Made by a program: the position numbers and the translations under genes. The notes below the pieces were generated by a model that was given only the letters and a program-made list of their open reading frames with translations, was not told the DNA's origin and ran no database searches. Positions 44,639-56,796 of a DNA stretch of 64,000 nucleotides are shown here, one piece after another. Every line of letters begins with the position of its first letter. Position 1 is the first letter of the stretch. The DNA comes from Rhizopus arrhizus (Eukaryota; Mucoromycota; Mucoromycetes; Mucorales; Rhizopodaceae), in contig JAKZZE010000017.1 of NCBI GenBank assembly GCA_024220505.1, positions 1-64,000 of the forward strand, in the 5' to 3' direction.

Positions 44639-46435
44639 GGACGGAAATAATAGACTAAATTATGAAATGCTTACATGGTGTTGATGTTTGTTACATGTAG
44701 TGTTGAGAAATTACATGTCAGATAGTTAAATTGAGCCAACTATGCTTTGCTCTCAATAGGATCTTTGGTGCTTTCAAATATTTCTCGAATTTCTTTCTTC
44801 ATTTCCTTTCCCTCCGATAGTAATTTACTTTGATCGCTGTTTGCAAGATACAAACAATCTTTCCATATACCAAAGCAAATGATTCATCATTAATAGCTAA
44901 GGAATATGGAAGCTTGTTTGAATCCAGTAATATTCGGATGATCGTGATATAAATTAAAAAAAAAATTCCTGTTGTTTTCTTCTCTCCTTTTGACAGCCAT
45001 ACCAAGAAGTAGATTGAGCAACTTGAACATGAATGACATCAATTCTGTTCATCATGGGCAAGTTTCCTACCCATGAAAAGGTAACTAATGATCAGTTTAA
45101 ATGTGGGGCTTCATTTTTGTTTTGACAATAAAGGTGTAATTGATAAACACATGAATGGGTGTCCTTATAAAACCTACAGTTAGTTTAAGAAAAGGCACTG
45201 TTGGTGGCAGTCTTCTAGTTAAAAAGATGGTCTAGATTGAGCTATCTGCTATTCGCCTAGTCTTTTTTTTTTAAGTCAATCAGCTTATTATTGTGCTACT
45301 GACATATGAAAAAATCATGGGAAAAGCACACAAGATCAGGTATCAAAGCTGTTGATTTTACAATGAAGAGTGTGAAAGCATGTGTTACCACCAGAGTTAT
45401 GTTACTCCTTTTGCTTCTTCTAAAGCTGGACTCCAGGTCTTGCTATGAACAAAAGATAATTATGGGTCCATTCTTGGAGAAATAATGTGTTTTTGTTGCC
45501 AATATGGATTGAATCATACCATAATCAGCTCAAGTTATACTACTTTGCTTGCACTAGAAATATTCGGGTAGATGGAATGATCTATGTTCTTTCAAAAGTG
45601 TATTGCTAACTATCGATAAGATGCTGTATGTACAAAAAGAAAAAAAAAGAGTGGATAATAACTCGATTTATATAGTCACAAAAGTACAGATCATAAGTGA
45701 TGACAACGTAATTCAAGTATTCCAAAGGAATAGTTTTTGGGTTTCAGTCCTTTTTTGGGCTTATTCTCAATCATGTTGTTACTTGTCAAAATAAAACAAC
45801 CTTTCTGGTCACTGATGTCTTTAGTTGGATTTACAAGCACAACTTTCTTGTTTGAAGTGTAGAAAGATCAGTTGTTATCAAACACGCTTTCTTTTGAAAA
45901 GCACGAGATGTTGAATGACAAGAAAGTTGAATGGAATACATAATAAAGTCATTTTACCCAACTTGGCTACTAGTAAAAGTCAAACACGTGTCCTCTCTGT
46001 GGCTGTTCAAAATGGAAAGACATTGAAAGACATTCGTATTTTATCAAATTTGTTTAAATTTTTTATGTGAGATCAGCATTTTGCTACTTTTAGACAAATT
46101 TAAATAATTTGGAATGAAAGCACATGTATAAAATAAATAAATAAAAAGGTTTAATATGTATTGTTTTATTTTCAGAATAATAAGTGTGTAAACCAATGAG
46201 TTCTATAAACAAAAAAGTCTATTTTGAGCATACAAAAAAAAAAGAAGCCTTATTTTAATGCAGACATTTGTTGATTTCAACCTAAAATATACTCTTTGCG
46301 CACAAGTAAATATATTTAGAAAAGATACGTTTTACTAAAAATAGGTTTTATTATTATTTGATCGCTCATAATTGATTGTAACTCACCCTTTTTTCTTTCT
46401 TTTTCCTTTTTTTTAATCTCTCCTTTTTTTAACAA
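44136..46435. other. Intergenic, about 2.3 kb, with a long poly(A) tract
   Basis: AT-rich with the poly(A) at 44575-44636. The part from about 45000 to 46080 is less AT-biased and gives short protein-like translations broken by stops (for example around 45603-45794). It may be a decayed element but matches nothing I can name. Confidence 0.4.
44575..44636. repeat. Poly(A) tract of 62 bp
   Basis: An uninterrupted run of 62 A, the longest homopolymer in the window. It could mark a retroposed 3' end or replication slippage. Confidence 0.9.
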
Positions 46436-47785
46436 ATGAACTCGACTAGCATTTCACACAACTCAACTGTAAATACACTAGGGCTCTCAACCGACACACA
46501 TGGTTCTTTATATAAAGTCATTGGCGTGACATTAGCTATTGCAAGCGGTAAAGAAAAGAAGGGGAAAAGTAGAGTTGTACTAAGTGAAGATAGGCATGTT
46601 TATTGGTAGTAGTTTTGTATTCAAAAAGAAGGGGTTATTACAATCAACAGAAAAGACTGGTAAAAAAAAAAAACAAAAAAAAAGAAAGTGATATTAAATG
46701 AGGTGATAGGTGGTGTTGCAGGAGAAGGATATAGTTATTTGAAATCAACAATGTGGTGGAGTGGGATGATTCTAAGTAATTGGAGAAAATGAGAGAGATG
46801 AAAATGAATTGATTGATTTGATATAGTGGTTGTTGGTGAAGCATGTAATTTTGTAGCTTACGCATTCACTCAGGCTATTTTGGTTACGCCCTTAGGGGCA
46901 TTAAGTGTCGTTATTTGGTAAGTGTTTATGATGTGAATATAAAAGATGATTGATTATAAATGATCTAGTGCTGTGCTATCATCTATTTTCTTAAAGGAAA
47001 CATTATCATTTCAAGGAAAAGTAGGTTGTTTACAATGCGTGTTGGGTGCAATTATTATTGTGATGCATGCGCCAGAACAAGGTGCGGCGGATAGTTCAAT
47101 TGAGACATTCAAGACATTGATGTTATCTGTTGGTAAGTTGATTGATTTCGTTCTGAATAAAGACTGAAATGATAAATTAGGTTTCATAATATATGCTTGT
47201 ATCGCGGTGGTCATTTCGTTATTTTTAGTATTCTATTGTGGACCTCGATGGGGAAAGACAAACATGCTGGTTTATATTAGTATCTGTTCGCTGATTGGAT
47301 CTTTATCTGTTGTGTTCACTCAAGGCATTGGTGGTGCCATTGTACATTCATTTGCTATAGAAAATCAATTTACAAATTGGTTTGTTTATTTGGTGCTAGC
47401 GCTCACTTTGATTACGTTGGCTGTTGAAATCATTTATTTAAACAAAGCTCTCAACCTGTTCAACACAGCTATTGTAACACCCACTTATTATGTCATCTTT
47501 ACAACACTCAGTATCATTAGTTCCATTGTATTCTACCGTGGATTTGATGCATCTCCGGTCAACATTGTCACTTGTGTCTTCGGCTTCTTTATCATCTGCT
47601 CTGGTGTAGCCTTATTACAGCAAGATCGAAATAAAGATGCTTTACTGGAAAGTGACATCTCATCCACCAATCCACAAGAACATTTACTGTATCAAAGTGA
47701 AAAATATCTAACTTCAGAGGATGAATACAATGTACTTGAAGGAGCAAGTTCACATCATAACAAAGGATCATCAGGTACATTGTAA
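46436..47785 (+). CDS. NIPA-family transporter (magnesium-type, DMT superfamily)
   Basis: Six exons, 46436-46547, 46594-46659, 46710-46775, 46827-46917, 46969-47132 and 47181-47785, encode 367 residues in phase. NIPA proteins are multi-pass membrane transporters; animal members carry Mg2+, while the substrate in fungi is less clear. The core family sequence is present: GMFIGSSFVFKKKGLLQST, then [51 protein letters not shown], then LKETLSFQGKVGC and GAIIIVMHAPEQ. The last five helices (IYACIAVVISLFLVFY through NIVTCVFGFFIICSGVALLQ) are in exon 6, followed by a hydrophilic tail with acidic and Ser residues. I count about nine membrane segments. Exons 2 and 3 are 66 nt each; the acceptor ATAG at 46593 was chosen because it restores MFIGSSF. 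Confidence 0.92.
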
Positions 47786-47957
47786 ACCTCTTTTATTGAA
47801 ATACATATTAACTTGTCCTAGTCTTTGGAGAACACTAAGTTTAGCAAATATATCTTTAGAAAGTACATGTTTCTAAACTTTTTTTTAAAAGAAATAAAAA
47901 TAATATAAATAATAGATCAGTGTGTGCAGGACACACTCAATGAATTCTTGTTCTTTA

Positions 47958-49540
47958 TTATAGTAAACCTTGAAGAGTAGTCAATATGCTCTTTCCAGTC
48001 TTTTTGTCATCGGCTAACAGTTGATAGGAATCAGTTGGGGTATCAATAATGAACGAATTGGGTACAAATGTATCTTCATCTTCATTGGCTGGTGCAAGTC
48101 GTGTTACGCTTGATAAATCAATAGAGACGATGGCCGTTTTCACTAACTGTAAAAGGAGTGAGTATGGATGACGATGATGAAGGTGAACTTACTGTTTCAT
48201 CTTTATAAAACAATAGCCTCTCTTTCTCTGCAACAAAACGTCTTCTCTTCCAAAACTATAAATAGCAATAAAAAGCAAACGTTATTTTTAATATCATCAG
48301 GCAATCACACTGAACTTTACTGGACTCTTTCTGGTCTGCACTGACACAAAACCAGTCATGATCATCTTTTTGGGTTCATCCACCCTGTTCTCGTTAGTTA
48401 TCACTGGTCCATTCTTTGTGGCTGTATTTGTTGTTATTTTTGTGGTTGCTGCTGACAGAGGTTGTGGTGGTGCTGGTGCATTTTTTGTGGGTGTATTTAA
48501 AAGAGTACTACTTGTACTGAATAGATGAGATGACCTTTTACCAAGACTACGGTTGGTATCATCCGTTGGCTTGTGTTCCAATTGAATTGCTTGAGGTTTC
48601 TCTTTATTTTGCTCTTCCTTTTTCAATGTCTGTCTGAATCTTGCTTCTTCCATTTCTCTTTTTTTTAGTAACTGTGTCTGAAAGAGTAACTCTGTTGCTG
48701 ATGGCTTTTCTTCTTCTTCTGATGCTTTCGTCCTTTCATAATAATCTTTTGAAGAAGATACACTACTGTTACAATCTACCACAGTGGTTGTATCAGAAAA
48801 TGATGTGGTTACTGAGGTAGGTGTGGTTGGTATATCCAAGTTTTCTGGTTCTTCTGTTGTTACTGTATTGATGATCAGTGACTTTTTTTCTGGTGCAGTA
48901 GGCGTAGTGATAATAGGAGATACGTATTGTGCTGATCTCCTTCTGTTGTTCATAACAAGTGAAGAACGTTTGCTGGCGGTAGGTCTGGCTCGATTGGGTA
49001 CTTGGTTCTCACCCAACTTGAGTCGAGTACGAATGTTGCTATCACTCAAGTCAGCTAATGAAGAAGCAGTGATTTGAGCATGAGATAACTGACAGATTTG
49101 AGCAACCGAACGACTGTGAACAAGTGCCCTTGCTCTTCTTACACCACTACATATGAAATGATATTTAGATTTTATAAAGGATATTAATAAAATTAAACTT
49201 TACTTGACACTATCAGGCACATAAGTCACTAGAATAAATTTATCCTCCACTCGAATAAATCCAAATAATATCTCATTCGTCAAGCTATCTCTAAACTCAC
49301 TGAAAAACAAGTCAACAAAGAGAATAGAAAAGGATGATCATCTTCTCACCTTAATCCATTTGTTCCACAGGCATATAAACTGATTACATTTCTTGAATCC
49401 TTATAACCCAATAATAACCTTTCTTAAAGATTAAAAAAAAGAATGTATTGGTAACTTATTTTCATATACCAGTTAATAGGTTCATCTTCAGTAATACTAT
49501 AGTAAGCATTTAATATACGAGGATCAGATACATCACACAT
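47958..49540 (-). CDS. Actin-binding ADF-H (coactosin-like) plus PH domain protein
   Basis: Six exons on the minus strand, 49540-49470, 49418-49350, 49299-49204, 49146-48321, 48255-48193 and 48146-47958, encode 437 residues. Residues 1 to about 125 form an ADF-homology domain of coactosin/drebrin type: MCDVSDPRILNAYY, NWLLLGYKDSRNVI, GFIRVEDKFILVTYVPDSV and RRARALVHSRSVAQI. Such domains bind F-actin. A long Ser/Thr/Pro-rich linker follows (about 130-335) with a charged helix (KKREMEEARFRQTLKKEEQN). The C-terminus is a PH-like domain: GFVSVQTRKS, then FWKRRRFVAEKERLLFYKDE, ending SYQLLADDKKTGKSILTTLQ. PH domains often bind phosphoinositides, so the protein could link cortical actin to membrane. 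Stops of this gene and the NIPA gene converge 172 bp apart. Confidence 0.85.
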
Positions 49541-50960
49541 TGTCTTGTTTTAATAAAAAAAAAGTATTTTATAAAAAAAAGAGAAAGAGTAAATTTGACT
49601 TGCACTAAATAGTTTTAACCTCTTCTTTTCAAATGAACTGTACAACCTTTGTGGAACTTTACTTTTTTTTTTTATATTTATTCTCTACCCTACACACGAG
49701 GTGCTTTCTTAATGACAATAATAATTCATATGCCGAATGCATGCAGTCAATAAGAAAACCATCAAAGTGTTTATTGTTTACATCTTTTTTAAACAAAACG
49801 AGTGTGGTCGGAGTATAAAAAGAAGCCGTGATAAAAGCAGGTTTTGATCGTAAGAGCATCCTTTTTTTTTTTTTATTGACGCCTTTTCTTTTCTTTTCTT
49901 CATTTGAATCATAATAGCAGCAGCCGTCTTTCTTTTTATACCTTTCCACTTATAGACACACGCTTGATTAGCTTCTAAATACACTACGGAGCTGAAATCA
50001 AAAAAGAATTCATCAGCAGGGCAGAATGAGATTTAATTTTTAGGATAGAGTGGCCTGAGCTTTCATAAAGTAAAGAATTTAGAATTTTTAAACAGGTTAA
50101 TAAAATGTAAGAAATAAGTGACAAGTGACCGGTGAAAATAAAAGTAAGCAGGATATTTCCTATCCTAAATAAATAGTAAAGAAGGAAATCAGTTAGAGTG
50201 TAACCAGCCATCATCCTGCTGATGTATGGAGCTTACAATAAAGTGATCCGAAGATCAGAAGATGAATCTGAGAATCAAATTTTTATCTTTTTTTAAAAAA
50301 ATCATGCAATTCGAAATGGATGTAAACAGGTACAAAAAGATCTTTATTACGCGTATTTATTGATCTGAAAAGAAGGCAAATGGAATAAAATGCTCAAGTG
50401 TTGTAAAAGTAATAAAATAGACTCAAAAGAATAAATGTTTTGATGATTTGCTTTGAATAAAAGTATTAAACATGAGGAACTGCTTCTAAGGAATAGAAAT
50501 ATTCTGAACCAATCGGTTTATTCTATCAAGTACAAGTGTATTCCTTGCGTGTATTAGAGTAACATGCGTTCTATTCTTTTTATCTTTCTTATTTAGTTTA
50601 ATTTGCATCTTTGAACAATCGAGTGCATCTTGCTGATTCCAAAAGTAGCATTCACCCTCTTTTCCAAATAAAAGGCTCATTTAAATAAAAACAAGCCATG
50701 GTTTTTTTTTTTTTTTAAAAAAAAAGAATTTCCATCTCTAGTCAACCTGTGATGATCTGTTTTTAATAAATTTACACATCCTCTTTCCACTTCTTTATCA
50801 CATCATTTTATCATTCAAACTTTGTCCTTTTCAAAAAGAAAATCGCGAATATCAAAATTCACTTTTGCTATTTTGAAAATGACGGTCTTTGAATTCAATC
50901 ACGCAATATCTGACACTTTTTTTTTTTTTTTTTTTTTTTGTTTCTTTTTATTTATTCAAC
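49541..50960. other. Intergenic, about 1.4 kb
   Basis: AT-rich with A/T runs; it separates divergently transcribed genes (minus gene starting at 49540 and siroheme synthase). A T19-type run lies directly before the siroheme synthase start. No gene supported. Confidence 0.5.
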
Positions 50961-52412
50961 ATGTCAAAACAGCAAGACGCGTTTGAACCGATACAAGGTG
51001 GCGGTTCACTTATTTTAGCATACCAAGTAGCTGGAAAAAGAGTTCTTTTAGTAGGTGGTGGCAATGTTGCAGCACAACGCATTGTTTCACTCAAGATTGC
51101 AGATGCTCACATCATCCTTGTCTCTCCTGAATCCGGTTTGACCAAAGAAGTTCAATATCGTATTGAGAATAAAGAAGTAGAGTGGATTGATCGCAAGTTT
51201 GTCGATCAAGATTTGGACAATATTGACATGTGTTTGACAGCTCTAGACGATCATGAGGAATCACTTCGGATTGGTCAACTCTGTCGCGAAAGACGTATTC
51301 CAGTGAACGTAGCCGATGTGCCACCCATGTGTGATTTTTATTTCATGAGCCAACACCGTGATGGACCTCTTCAGCTGGCTGTGTCGACCAATGGACAGGG
51401 ACCCAAACTGGCCAATATGATTCGTGTGACGGCCGCAGAGAGCCTGCCTCCTCATCTTGGCTGCGTGATCGAAAAGATGGGTAGACTGCGTGCGAAGGTG
51501 AGAGAGTGGGAGCCGAGCATGAAGAATTCAGGCAAGCGAATGACTTGGGTAACACAAATATGCGAAAAGTGGGGTCTGAAGGGAATGGCCAGATTGAACG
51601 AGTTGAGGACAGAGCAAGAAGAAAGAGAGGCCTTTGCTAAATTAAAAGAGTTCTTTTTGATCGGTAGTGTGCCCCCGATTGAAAAGATTTTCCCAAGAAA
51701 GCAGCCTCGGATCACACTGATCGGTGGTGGTCCAGGCGATCCAGAGTTGATTACTGTCAAAGCAAAGCGAATTTTGGAAGAGGCTGATTTGGTGGTAAGT
51801 GATCGTTTGATTCCTAGTCAAATATTGGATTTGGTTCAGGGGGAATTGCGTATTGCTCGTAAATATGCTGGAAAATCAGATGAAGCACAAGATGAGTTGA
51901 TGAATTGGTGTCTCGAAGGATTAGAGCAAGGAAAACAGGTGGTTCGACTGAAGATTGGCGATCCTCTTATTTTTGGTCGAGGCGGCGAAGAGATATTGTG
52001 GTTTCGTGAACGTGGTTATGAACCTGAATTGGTCCCTGGTATATCCAGCGCATTTTCAGCACCGATGGCAGCCAAGATCCCAGTGACATTTAGAGGAGTA
52101 TGCGATCAGGTGATTATTACGACAGGCAGAGGCACTAAGGGTTCCATGCCTGACTTGCCTCTTTTTGGATCCACACAAACATTGGTCGTGCTGATGGCTG
52201 TAGGTAGAGCCAGCGAATTACAAAGTATGCTCATCGATCGTCAATACCCTCTGGATGTCCCAATATGCTGGATAGAAAACTCCAATTGCCCAGAAGAACG
52301 TGTTGTGTTTAGCACATTAGATAAAATGGCAATTACTGTAGAAGAAAATGATATTAAAGCTCCTGCTGTCCTTATCGTAGGTCATTCTACTTCTGTATTA
52401 AATAACATTTAA
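50961..52412 (+). CDS. Bifunctional siroheme synthase: Met8-type dehydrogenase/ferrochelatase fused to uroporphyrinogen-III methyltransferase
   Basis: One exon of 483 residues makes siroheme, the cofactor of sulfite (and nitrite) reductase, from uroporphyrinogen III. Residues about 15-200 are Met8/CysG-N-like: KRVLLVGGGNVAAQRIVSLK, VNVADVPPMCDFYFMS (the Asp and Cys-Asp region used for catalysis) and LQLAVSTNGQGPKLANMIR. Residues about 240-483 are the methyltransferase: ITLIGGGPGDPELITVKAKR, ADLVVSDRLIPSQI, VVRLKIGDPLIFGRGGEE, YEPELVPGISSAFSAP and PVTFRGVCDQVIITTGR. Order matches bacterial CysG. The start ATG (50961) excludes a run of Phe codons upstream that comes from a T-tract. In Saccharomyces the activities are on Met1 and Met8. 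Confidence 0.95.
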   Translation: MSKQQDAFEPIQGGGSLILAYQVAGKRVLLVGGGNVAAQRIVSLKIADAHIILVSPESGLTKEVQYRIENKEVEWIDRKFVDQDLDNIDMCLTALDDHEESLRIGQLCRERRIPVNVADVPPMCDFYFMSQHRDGPLQLAVSTNGQGPKLANMIRVTAAESLPPHLGCVIEKMGRLRAKVREWEPSMKNSGKRMTWVTQICEKWGLKGMARLNELRTEQEEREAFAKLKEFFLIGSVPPIEKIFPRKQPRITLIGGGPGDPELITVKAKRILEEADLVVSDRLIPSQILDLVQGELRIARKYAGKSDEAQDELMNWCLEGLEQGKQVVRLKIGDPLIFGRGGEEILWFRERGYEPELVPGISSAFSAPMAAKIPVTFRGVCDQVIITTGRGTKGSMPDLPLFGSTQTLVVLMAVGRASELQSMLIDRQYPLDVPICWIENSNCPEERVVFSTLDKMAITVEENDIKAPAVLIVGHSTSVLNNI

Positions 52413-54543
52413 TTTCTCGTATATGAATATAATAAACTGTGTATAAAAATTTAAAAATATCTCAACATTATGTGTGCTAATGACTTGGTTGTCTTATGAG
52501 AGCAGATGATATAGAAAAAGAGAAAGAGGAAATATCAGTTATCGCTTGTTATGACTATCGAATAACCCAAAACTAAAGGGTATCCTGAACGCAACATTGT
52601 CATGAATAATATTCCTTTTTTTTTTTTTTTTTTTTTTTTTGCGTCAGTAAAACTTGAATCTCTTGCTAAATATTCGTCAACCTCGGTGTGTCTTTCAAAC
52701 TAAAAACCGGTTTCTCCGCAAATTGTACACGATCCACTGACAATTCCATCTTTTGTCACTGGGCTCGTGAGAAATAGAGGGGAACAATTAGCATATCTAT
52801 AGTCAAATGCTTATACCAACAAGATACCTTCTCAGCATAATAGTAGAAATTTACAAATTAGGTGCTCAGAACAATTTATTGAAGAAGAAAAAATAAATAA
52901 AAGACATACAGGAAAATTGTGAAATCCAAAGGATGAACTCTGTAGAAACGAATGTCATTTTCTGTACTTTTTTCATTATAGCATGCCATAATGTATTTCA
53001 ACCATGCTTTTATGCGGTCAAGGATGTATAAATTGACACTATTCGTGTTCCTTGCGCCCTCGTGAAAAAGCAGCCACTATTCTGCATCTGCGTTTCATCA
53101 TGATGACATCCTTTGGGATACACATATACCCTATCTCTATTTTTTTGTAAGTTGTATTTTTACTATTGAAACGACACTGTCAGATTTGGACAGATGCTAG
53201 TATCCCATTGAAAAGATTTATATTTTGGAAAATGCAAGGTGATCCTTGCTGAACAAATCACTATTTGCAAGTTAGACATGCTTCTTATCTATAGTCACTA
53301 CACGAATTTCTTTTTTTTTCCTTTTGAGAAACCTTTCACAACATTCTATATTCATGTGAAAAAAAAATATATCAAAGTCATAAATGATAGAATCTGTAAA
53401 TGATCGTTGTACATGACTCGATTTAAAAAAAAATGCCTTCTTTTCTTGAAGATTATTCCTGCTTTTGTAATATATGCAGATTGTTATAAAGAAGATTTTA
53501 AGGAATTTATCAACATAAATATTGTTACATAAAGCCCAAGAAAAAAGTAATCAGAATATCTAAATGATCAATGAGTGCTCCTTACTTCTTATCCACTGTT
53601 TTTAGATAAAAACTAAATAAACCTTTTACTCTTTGTAAAACCCTTTTAAATGTGTTGATGTCTACAAAGCCACAAACTCGTTCTTAGTCTTTCTATAAGC
53701 TTCCGATCGGATCCAGATAAGAAACCCGAGCGGGACATTCTGAACACTTTCTGTTTCTTTCCGAGTTGGTCAAAGTACTTTGATGCACAAGTATCCACCT
53801 TCTACAAGCACTAGTCTATATCCTTGGTCATAACATGGGAATAACAGGTCATTGTATACACTTCTAGCAAGATGTTTTCATTCAAACTTCTTATGATTTA
53901 AAATATCAACTCTTTTATTTTTCATACCTAATAGCCCCTCATACATTCATCGAGGACATTTAACTTTGAAGTAAGAATCAAGTATACTTTCTGTACACTC
54001 CGCCTGATCAACGCCAAAAGTAAATGAAAAAAGTGTCCTGTCCGTTTCAAATGAGATCTTGGCCTTCAAATCATCTGCCTTTGCATATTCACCCTCCAGT
54101 CTTTATGCTCCTTAGTAGACAGATTCGTCTTTTTTTTTTCGCGTTTATCGTTCAACAAGGGTCTGCCTTGACTAGCTGGATATAATACCTAACATTGTAA
54201 AGCCAATCTATTTATAAATAACCATTGTTGCCATTTGTTTTAGGTAGAATATCTGTAGCGTTTCGTTTTGTTGTACTTTTAGCAATAAAGGGGACTAGAC
54301 AACACCTCTCGTATTTAAAAAAGTATCTTCTTTTTTCTTTTTGCCTGAGCACTGTACTACAAACAACTTTTAATCATTTTACAATTGGCAAAACTAATTT
54401 ATTCTAGATTTTTTTTTTCTTATTCTTTGCTTTATTCATTTATCATATCTTCGGATACTCAATTCTATCAAACAACTCTCTTTTTTTTCCTTTCTTTCTT
54501 TTTTAGTATTATTATTATTGGCGACTCTTTACAAAAAAAGAAA
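52413..54543. other. Intergenic, about 2.1 kb
   Basis: AT-rich, with a T22-class run at about 52618-52640. Open frames are short. Nothing recognisable; the 3' part contains long pyrimidine tracts that probably form the leader of the next gene. Confidence 0.5.
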
Positions 54544-55434
54544 ATGGTATCCAAATTCAATTCAAAGAATCGACGACAGAAGACTATACATTCTATCAAA
54601 ACCTTTTTTTCTTCAATTCCTTCTCTGTTTTGCTCAAAGACAACCCAAACACGAGAAGTAAATCCACCAGTGGAAACCACCTTGGACACGTCTGCATCCA
54701 CTGTTTCCAAAATGAGCAACACATTGGATTTTTTCCCTCCACTAGACCAAGAATCCCAAAGCAGCAGTACTTGTGATAACAAAGATATCATACCACTCGA
54801 ACAATTTTCGAGGTACACCATCACTTCTGCTGAGAGCCGCAAATTTCGGCTCCGGCGTTTACTGTATCCTACCAGGGCCATCTATGAAATCGAATGGGAA
54901 AAGGGCAAATGGCTTCAATTTGACCACTCTACAAATCAGTACATTGAGCAATTACGCACTGGCGGATTCTCAAAGGCTGTTGTACGAAATGATGCATCTT
55001 TGAAAGAACACGTCTCGTATGACAATCCTTCTGAACTCGATGCCCTTTTGGAAATATCGTTTGGATCAGAAAAGAAAAGCAAGCAAGGCTCTCGAACAAT
55101 AACATGTCACCAGCCCACGAGCTTTCTTATCCGTCGTACGCGCTGGTGGCGTACATTTTATAGGATCGGAGAGGCTCACTTGCCGAGATGGGTCGATCCG
55201 GATTTATGCTGTAGTGCTGTCCTCATGGACCCTTCCTCGGTCATGGTCATCGTGAAAGATTACAGTAGATCTTTCACCTTGTCAAAGATTGTAAACACAT
55301 CCGGTCTTTCACAACATTCGCCCATGTTACAGTTGCCTAGTGAGACATATCAGACATCACCTTGGCAGTTTAAATCTTTAAAATACACCCACCCACCCGT
55401 GTTGGAAAGTAATCCCGACTTACCCGCTCGATAG
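54544..55434 (+). CDS. Unknown protein with WWE-like segment
   Basis: A single exon of 296 residues starting at ATG 54544 after a pyrimidine-rich leader; the open frame extends upstream but encodes only Phe/Ser tracts. The N-terminus is basic (KFNSKNRRQKTIHSIKTFFS) and the following 70 residues are Ser/Thr-rich and probably disordered. From about residue 110 a folded domain begins: FRLRRLLYPTRAIYEIEWEK, then GKWLQFDHSTNQYIEQL, which has the Trp, the Trp-x2-Phe-Asp and the Ile-Glu of a WWE domain. A second strand-rich region (SFLIRRTRWWRTFYRIGEAH) and SAVLMDPSSVMVIVKDYSRS complete the fold. No ligase or PARP domain is attached. The WWE comparison is by eye and the protein may be lineage-specific. 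Confidence 0.65.
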   Translation: MVSKFNSKNRRQKTIHSIKTFFSSIPSLFCSKTTQTREVNPPVETTLDTSASTVSKMSNTLDFFPPLDQESQSSSTCDNKDIIPLEQFSRYTITSAESRKFRLRRLLYPTRAIYEIEWEKGKWLQFDHSTNQYIEQLRTGGFSKAVVRNDASLKEHVSYDNPSELDALLEISFGSEKKSKQGSRTITCHQPTSFLIRRTRWWRTFYRIGEAHLPRWVDPDLCCSAVLMDPSSVMVIVKDYSRSFTLSKIVNTSGLSQHSPMLQLPSETYQTSPWQFKSLKYTHPPVLESNPDLPAR

Positions 55435-55782
55435 TCCTTTGTCTGTGTGCATGTATCAATATATATTCATATCCTCATTCTTATATTATCGTTTTGAATC
55501 CCCTAAACATTCAATTCATTCATATCGCATTCTTTTCAAAATAAAAATAAAAGCTGGCTGTGTAAAATTTAAAGTGATCTCTAGTTTCCTTTTTTGCACT
55601 ATCCGAACTGATTGTGAGGGGGATTTTTTTTATCTTTTTTTTTGTAGTTTAAAAGCTTGTAAGGTGCTGTCACTTTTACTCAAATGAAATGATTGAAAAA
55701 TTAGTAGCGAGTCATGTTTATTTTCTTTTAAACTTAAAGCATTGTGCACAACCCACTGCTAAAGATTACGATTCAACAACAA

Positions 55783-55823
<41 letters not shown>

Positions 55824-56796
55824 TTAACGAAATAGATGTTATATTGAAGTCAAAGGCATCAGCAAGGTTCAATTTGGTATTTTTTTTTTGTGAGGGAACT
55901 AATCTATGGACCTAAAACATTCTTTAAGGCTTGAAACTTTAATTCTTTTTCGTGTATACTTTATGAAACAAGTACAACCTCTCAAAATAATTGGCATTTT
56001 ACTTTAATTGTACTCATGTTTTCAAAGAACCCTAATACAGAAAGTTTTAAGGTTACATGAAATCTTGATTTATCTCTTCCGATATAACAATAAGCGCATT
56101 GGCCCTCTCCTGAAAAATATTGCAGAGCGCATACTTGGGTTACTATGAAAATATAACAATACATTTTCAATAGGAATGATGACTATAGAAATTTACAAAT
56201 ATTCATAAATATTGCTATCAATTGCTATCTGTAAAAAGATGCTTTATTTCTTTAAATTCAGTCACATAAAAAAAAGTCTTACAAATCGGTAACATGAGAT
56301 CCATCTCATCTGGAATAAAAGCACTATGCAACTTTTTTCTTGCTTGAGAAAACTGTTTCAATCTATTCTAAACTTCTTTTTCCCTGCTAAAACCAGTAAA
56401 GAAGTATTATATACATAAAAAAAAGTGAAGAGTCAATCGTCTGAATTTTCTTATTTTCGAAAGCCACAAACTAGCATAAGCAAAGGAATTTAATTGATAT
56501 AAAAAAAAATGCAAAAGCACAAAGCCTCACATCAATAGCAGATTATTTATCTCTCGAAACGGTTACTATACTTGGACTAAGATCACACTATTGAAATATG
56601 TATGCAGTTTAATGGTTTCGCATAAGCATCTTTTCTAAGCTCTTTATAATGAAGTGAGCAATTATAATGTATAATATCACATATCAAAATTTAATGCTAG
56701 TTTAATGAACTTTATTTTTGATTCGTTCATTCCTTCAACATAAATACTCTTCTTCTCATCCACTCTTCTTTTTCATGAGACTTTTTGTCTAATATC
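55435..56796. other. Intergenic, about 1.4 kb, with A38 run
   Basis: Contains an A-run at about 55784-55821. The rest is AT-rich and holds the aspartokinase promoter. No clear Gcn4-type site was found there. Confidence 0.5.

Noticed and set aside
48784..49077. Plus-strand frame rich in Val
   Set aside because: Antisense shadow of the Ser/Thr/Pro linker of the ADF-H/PH gene.
50889..50960. Upstream ATG for siroheme synthase
   Set aside because: It translates a T-tract into a Phe run; the CysG-like chain begins at 50961.
54385..54543. Longer N-terminus for the 296-residue unknown protein
   Set aside because: The extension is a Phe/Ser translation of pyrimidine leader sequence, with no signal-peptide pattern that fits the basic N-terminus.
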